A stretch of DNA of 8,680 nt from Rhodospirillales bacterium RIFCSPLOWO2_12_FULL_67_15 (GTDB lineage: Bacteria; Pseudomonadota; Alphaproteobacteria; Rhodospirillales; 2-12-FULL-67-15): the NCBI GenBank assembly GCA_001830475.1, contig MIAC01000028.1, positions 513 through 9,192 of the forward strand, read 5' to 3'. Shown piece by piece: positions 5,844 to 8,680 of the stretch; positions within the stretch are counted from its first letter, which is position 1, and each line of letters starts with the position of its first letter. The notes under the pieces are model-generated. The model worked only from the letters and a program-made list of their open reading frames with translations, was not told where the DNA came from and searched no databases. Position numbers and translations under genes: made by a program.

Positions 5844-8120
5844 TCAGATGAATCCGCCGAAACGGCCGTGACGGCGCCGCGGCTTGCGTTGTCCGGTTCC
5901 CCGCCCCGACAAACTCGGATTGGTCATGAAATACTCGTGCGCGCTGAAGCCGCCCGCGGCGTTCTGCCGGACGTACCGGCCGTCGGGGCAGAGACGCCAC
6001 GATTGCGCTTCGTCCTCGAGGTTATGGATCATGATTTCGTTCAGCACCTGGCGATGGACGGTGGGGTTTTCGATCGGCACCAAGGTCTCGACCCGCCGGT
6101 CGAGATTGCGGGGCATCCAATCGGCCGACGAGATGAACACCTTCGCCTTGGACGAAGGCAGTTTTTCCCCGTTGGCGAAGCAGACGATCCGGCTGTGCTC
6201 GAGAAACCGCCCGATCATGCTCTTAACGCGGATGTTGTCGGACAGTCCAGGCACGCCCGGACGAAGACAGCAGATCCCGCGCACGACCAAATCGATCTGC
6301 ACGCCCGCACGCGAGGCGCGATAGAGCGTGTCGATCATGTTCGCATCGACGAGCGAATTCATTTTCGCCCATATCGCCGCCGGCTTGCCGGCGCGGGCAT
6401 GGGCGATTTCGTTCTCGATGCCGGCGACCAGGGTTTTGCGCATGTTGACCGGCGCGAACGAGACTTTCTCCATCGCTTCCGGAACGGCGTAGCCGGTCAT
6501 GAAGTTGAACAGCCGCGCGGCGTCGCGGCACAAGGCCGGATCGCAGGAGAAAAAGGAAAGATCGGTGTATTGGCGCGCCGTAATCGGATGATAGTTGCCC
6601 GTGCCGTAATGGACGTAGGACCGAAGCTGGCGCCCTTCCCGGCGCACCACCAGGTTGACCTTGGCGTGGATTTTCTTGTCGAGGAACCCGAACACGACGT
6701 GAATCCCGGCGCGCTCCATGTCGCGCGCCAGCCGGATATTGGCTTCCTCGTCGAACCGCGCCTTGAGCTCGATCAACGCCGTCACCGATTTCCCGGCCTC
6801 GGCCGCCTCGATCAACGCCGCGACGATGGGCGAATCCTTGCTGGTGCGGTAAAGGGTCTGCTTGATCGCCACCACCGCCGGGTCGCTCGCCGCCTGGCGC
6901 GCGAATTGGACCACGACGTCGAAGCTTTCGTAGGGGTGATGGACGATGAACTCCTTGGTGCGGATGGCGGCGAGAACGTCGCCGCCGAAATCGCGAACCC
7001 GTTCGGGAAACCTGACGTTGAAGGGCGGAAACAGCAGATCGTGCCGATCGGGAAGAATCAGCTGCTTCAGATCGGACAGGCCGAGCATGCCGTCGAGCGC
7101 CAGCTCGTCGCCCGGCGTCAACTCTAGCTCGTCGAGAACGCTTTCGCGCAATTCGGGGGGCATGGTCTTGCCGAGCGTGAGGCGGATCACGCTGCCGCGG
7201 CGGCGCTGCTTGAGGGCCGATTCGAACGTCCGCACCAGATCCTCGGCTTCTTCGTCGATTTCCATTTCGCTGTCGCGGATGACTCGGAAACTGGCGCTCT
7301 GGACGGTCTCGAAATCGGGAAACAGACGGACCAAATTTATCTCGATCAGGTCCTCGAGCAGGATGAAGCGGGTGCCCGGTCCGGGCAGGCGGACGAATCT
7401 TTCGAGCTGGCCCGGGATCGGGATGAGGACGCGGAGAAGATTCTTCGAGCGCCGGTTGCGCATCAGCGCGATGAGCGAAAATCCCCGGTTGGGAATGAAG
7501 GGGAACGGATGCGCCGAGTCGAAGGCGATCGGGGTCAGCACCGGAAAAATCTGATCCATGAAATAATCGGCCGTCCCGAGACGGTCCTTGTCGGTCAGGT
7601 CGGCTTTGCCGAGGACGTTGATCCCGTTCGCCGCCAATTCCTGGCGCAACTCCATCCAGCATTGCTGCTGCTGGTGCATCAGGGTTTCGGCCTCGCGATG
7701 GATGGCGACGATCTGCTGCTCGGGCGTGAGCCCGTCGTCGCTCGGGGTCGCGATCCCGGCGCGGACCTGCCCCTTCAGGCCCGCCACGCGAACCATGTAG
7801 AACTCGTCCAGGTTCGCCGCCGAAATCGAAAGGAACCGAAGCCGCTCGAGGCGCGGGTGACGGCGGTTGAACGCCTCCTCCAGCACCCGGCTGTTGAACG
7901 CGAGCCAGGAAAGCTCGCGGTTGATGAAGCGCATCGTCGAATCCGGCGCGATCGCGACCGGGCGCGCGGTGGTATCGTCGGCGGGCGGCGCCTTCGGCCC
8001 CGCCGGGAGCGGCTCAGGCGTAGGCGGCGCTTTCTCGGGCCCCGGCAGAGACTCGGGGAGCGGCGGCGTCTTCTCGGGCCCCGGCAGAGACTCCGCGACC
8101 GCTGCACGGCTTTCGATCAT
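5844..8120 (-). CDS. ppk: Polyphosphate kinase (PPK1)
   Basis: It reversibly polymerises the gamma-phosphate of ATP into inorganic polyphosphate, usually at the inner membrane face. The 758 residues exceed E. coli PPK1 (688) by an N-terminal tail. From M63 ([20 protein letters not shown]) the conserved N, head, C1 and C2 domains follow in order. The phospho-accepting histidine is H485 ([10 protein letters not shown]) and the second catalytic histidine is H642 (LEHSRIV). Their distance of 157 residues equals that between H435 and H592 of E. coli. The C-terminus has [14 protein letters not shown], familiar from alphaproteobacterial homologues. The ATG at 8120 is supported by GAGG at 8130-8133, 9 nt away; an internal start at M63 (7934) would give a normal-length enzyme but has only a weak site. 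It heads the ppk-ppx operon. Confidence 0.97.
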   Translation of the reverse strand: MIESRAAVAESLPGPEKTPPLPESLPGPEKAPPTPEPLPAGPKAPPADDTTARPVAIAPDSTMRFINRELSWLAFNSRVLEEAFNRRHPRLERLRFLSISAANLDEFYMVRVAGLKGQVRAGIATPSDDGLTPEQQIVAIHREAETLMHQQQQCWMELRQELAANGINVLGKADLTDKDRLGTADYFMDQIFPVLTPIAFDSAHPFPFIPNRGFSLIALMRNRRSKNLLRVLIPIPGQLERFVRLPGPGTRFILLEDLIEINLVRLFPDFETVQSASFRVIRDSEMEIDEEAEDLVRTFESALKQRRRGSVIRLTLGKTMPPELRESVLDELELTPGDELALDGMLGLSDLKQLILPDRHDLLFPPFNVRFPERVRDFGGDVLAAIRTKEFIVHHPYESFDVVVQFARQAASDPAVVAIKQTLYRTSKDSPIVAALIEAAEAGKSVTALIELKARFDEEANIRLARDMERAGIHVVFGFLDKKIHAKVNLVVRREGRQLRSYVHYGTGNYHPITARQYTDLSFFSCDPALCRDAARLFNFMTGYAVPEAMEKVSFAPVNMRKTLVAGIENEIAHARAGKPAAIWAKMNSLVDANMIDTLYRASRAGVQIDLVVRGICCLRPGVPGLSDNIRVKSMIGRFLEHSRIVCFANGEKLPSSKAKVFISSADWMPRNLDRRVETLVPIENPTVHRQVLNEIMIHNLEDEAQSWRLCPDGRYVRQNAAGGFSAHEYFMTNPSLSGRGTGQRKPRRRHGRFGGFI
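7993..8093 (-). repeat. 39-bp tandem repeat encoding the Pro-rich PPK tail
   Basis: Three units with a 39-bp period lie in the 5' end of ppk. A 23-bp core is identical in two units (8032-8054 and 8071-8093) and degenerate in a third (7993-8015). The translation is a 13-residue unit of the type [13 protein letters not shown] (residues 10-22, 23-35, 36-48). The length stays in frame whatever the unit number, so copy-number change would lengthen or shorten a disordered tail without breaking the enzyme. Confidence 0.85.
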
Positions 8121-8129
8121 GCTGATTTT

Positions 8130-8133
8130 CCTC
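8130..8133 (-). promoter_or_regulatory. ppk: Ribosome-binding site supporting the long ppk start
   Basis: GAGG, read on the minus strand and followed by AAA, lies 9 nt before the ATG at 8118-8120. It favours the start that includes the proline-rich repeat tail over the internal M63. Confidence 0.6.
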
Positions 8134-8140
8134 GCCGCTA

Positions 8141-8169
8141 ATGCTAGAAGTCGGGGCCCCTGTTGTCAT
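8141..8169 (-). promoter_or_regulatory. ppk: Candidate ppk-ppx operon promoter
   Basis: On the minus strand ATGACA (8164-8169) is followed after 17 bp by TAGCAT (8141-8146), matching five and four of six consensus bases. Transcription would begin near 8135, giving a very short leader. A GGGGCCCC palindrome (8153-8160) sits in the spacer. No good Pho box was found. Confidence 0.4.
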
Positions 8170-8190
8170 GGTGTGTTTTTACGGTAAATT
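8163..8190 (+). promoter_or_regulatory. Candidate promoter of the histidine phosphatase gene
   Basis: TTGTCA (8163-8168) is followed after 16 bp by TAAATT (8185-8190), five and four of six consensus matches. Its -35 box uses the same bases as the -35 box of the ppk promoter on the other strand, so the two polymerases could hardly bind at once. Confidence 0.35.
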
Positions 8191-8210
8191 TGCTCATTCC
8201 ACGGTCGCCG

Positions 8211-8680
8211 ATGCCAAATAACTCTTTGAAAACACTATATCTTATCCGTCACGGCAAATCGAGCTGGGACGACCCGGCGCTCGCCGATTTCGCCCGCCCC
8301 CTGACCGGGCGCGGCCGCCGCGCCGCGCGGCTCATGGGCGAACATATGGCGCGATCGAAATGGATTCCCGACCTCGTCTTATGCTCGAGCGCCGTCCGCG
8401 CCCGTCAAACCCTGGAATTCGCCCTTCGGGCCTGGTCCAGCCCTAAGCCGGAAGTCCGATTCCAGCGAAGTCTTTATATGGCCGATGCGGATAAGCTTCT
8501 GCAGCAGGCTCGCCAGCTCGACGATTCGGTCAATTCCGCCATGCTCGTCGGCCACGATCCGGGTATTCGCGATCTCGCGCTCCTGCTGGCGGGAAAAGCC
8601 GAAGATATTTATCTCGAGCGCCTTGCGCGCAAGTTTCCGACCGGGGCCTTGGCCGTCTTCACCTTTCCGTTTCGGCGCTG
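8211..8680 (+). CDS. SixA-type phosphohistidine phosphatase, histidine phosphatase superfamily (C-terminus beyond window)
   Basis: A small cytoplasmic phosphatase of the RHG (phosphoglycerate-mutase-like) superfamily. SixA relatives remove phosphate from histidines of phosphotransfer proteins. The frame runs open for 156 residues to the right edge. LIRHGKSSW carries the nucleophile H14 (R13-H14-G15), SSAVRARQT holds R63 and R65, and VGHDPG carries the second histidine H115. These match SixA order and spacing, and the superfamily length of about 160-180 residues suggests only a short end is missing. ATG at 8211 is used; TTG at 8226 (LKTLYLIRHG) is possible, as many homologues start there, and neither has a clear Shine-Dalgarno. 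The first dozen codons are AT-rich compared with neighbours, which is common at gene starts. The gene is divergent from ppk. The substrate is unknown. Confidence 0.9.
   Translation, partial: MPNNSLKTLYLIRHGKSSWDDPALADFARPLTGRGRRAARLMGEHMARSKWIPDLVLCSSAVRARQTLEFALRAWSSPKPEVRFQRSLYMADADKLLQQARQLDDSVNSAMLVGHDPGIRDLALLLAGKAEDIYLERLARKFPTGALAVFTFPFRR

Noticed and set aside
5745..7127. A 460-residue plus-strand open frame over ppk and the ppx start
   Set aside because: Antisense shadow of ppk; no domain, no ribosome-binding site, and the opposite strand has full PPK catalytic motifs.
8155..8185. Possible Pho box (PhoB site) in the ppk/phosphatase intergenic region
   Set aside because: Only one half-site-like TTGTCAT is present; the second 7-bp repeat at the expected spacing does not match.

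Overview
The window is GC-rich chromosomal DNA with dense, ordinary housekeeping genes. It most likely comes from an alphaproteobacterium, possibly Rhodospirillales-like. The clues are a bacterial-type AspRS with the signature [17 protein letters not shown], promoter candidates of the alphaproteobacterial form CTTGAC-N17-CTATAT, and the neighbourhood ppk-ppx / rnd / aspS. No mobile element, rRNA, tRNA or CRISPR array was seen.

Layout from left to right: (1) the N-terminal part of an RhlE-type DEAD-box RNA helicase (minus strand, cut by the left edge), preceded by a structured leader of about 180 nt and a good promoter candidate; (2) aspS (minus), which by its H33 signature is probably the non-discriminating type; (3) a short divergent promoter region with a perfect 9-bp inverted repeat; (4) a 75-residue zinc-ribbon protein of unknown function (plus), overlapping by 4 bp (5) rnd, RNase D (plus); (6) ppx, exopolyphosphatase (minus), convergent with rnd across only 10 bp; (7) ppk, polyphosphate kinase (minus), 4 bp upstream of ppx and carrying a proline-rich N-terminal tandem repeat; (8) a divergent SixA-type histidine phosphatase (plus), cut by the right edge.

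The genes fall into three themes. Polyphosphate metabolism has ppk for synthesis and ppx for breakdown in one two-gene operon. RNA metabolism has the helicase and RNase D. Translation has AspRS. The SixA-like phosphatase is divergent from ppk, and their predicted promoters share the same -35 bases. No novel multi-gene system is visible. The observations most worth a second look are the structured helicase leader, the operator-like repeat between aspS and the zinc-ribbon gene, and the uncharacterised zinc-ribbon protein coupled to RNase D.
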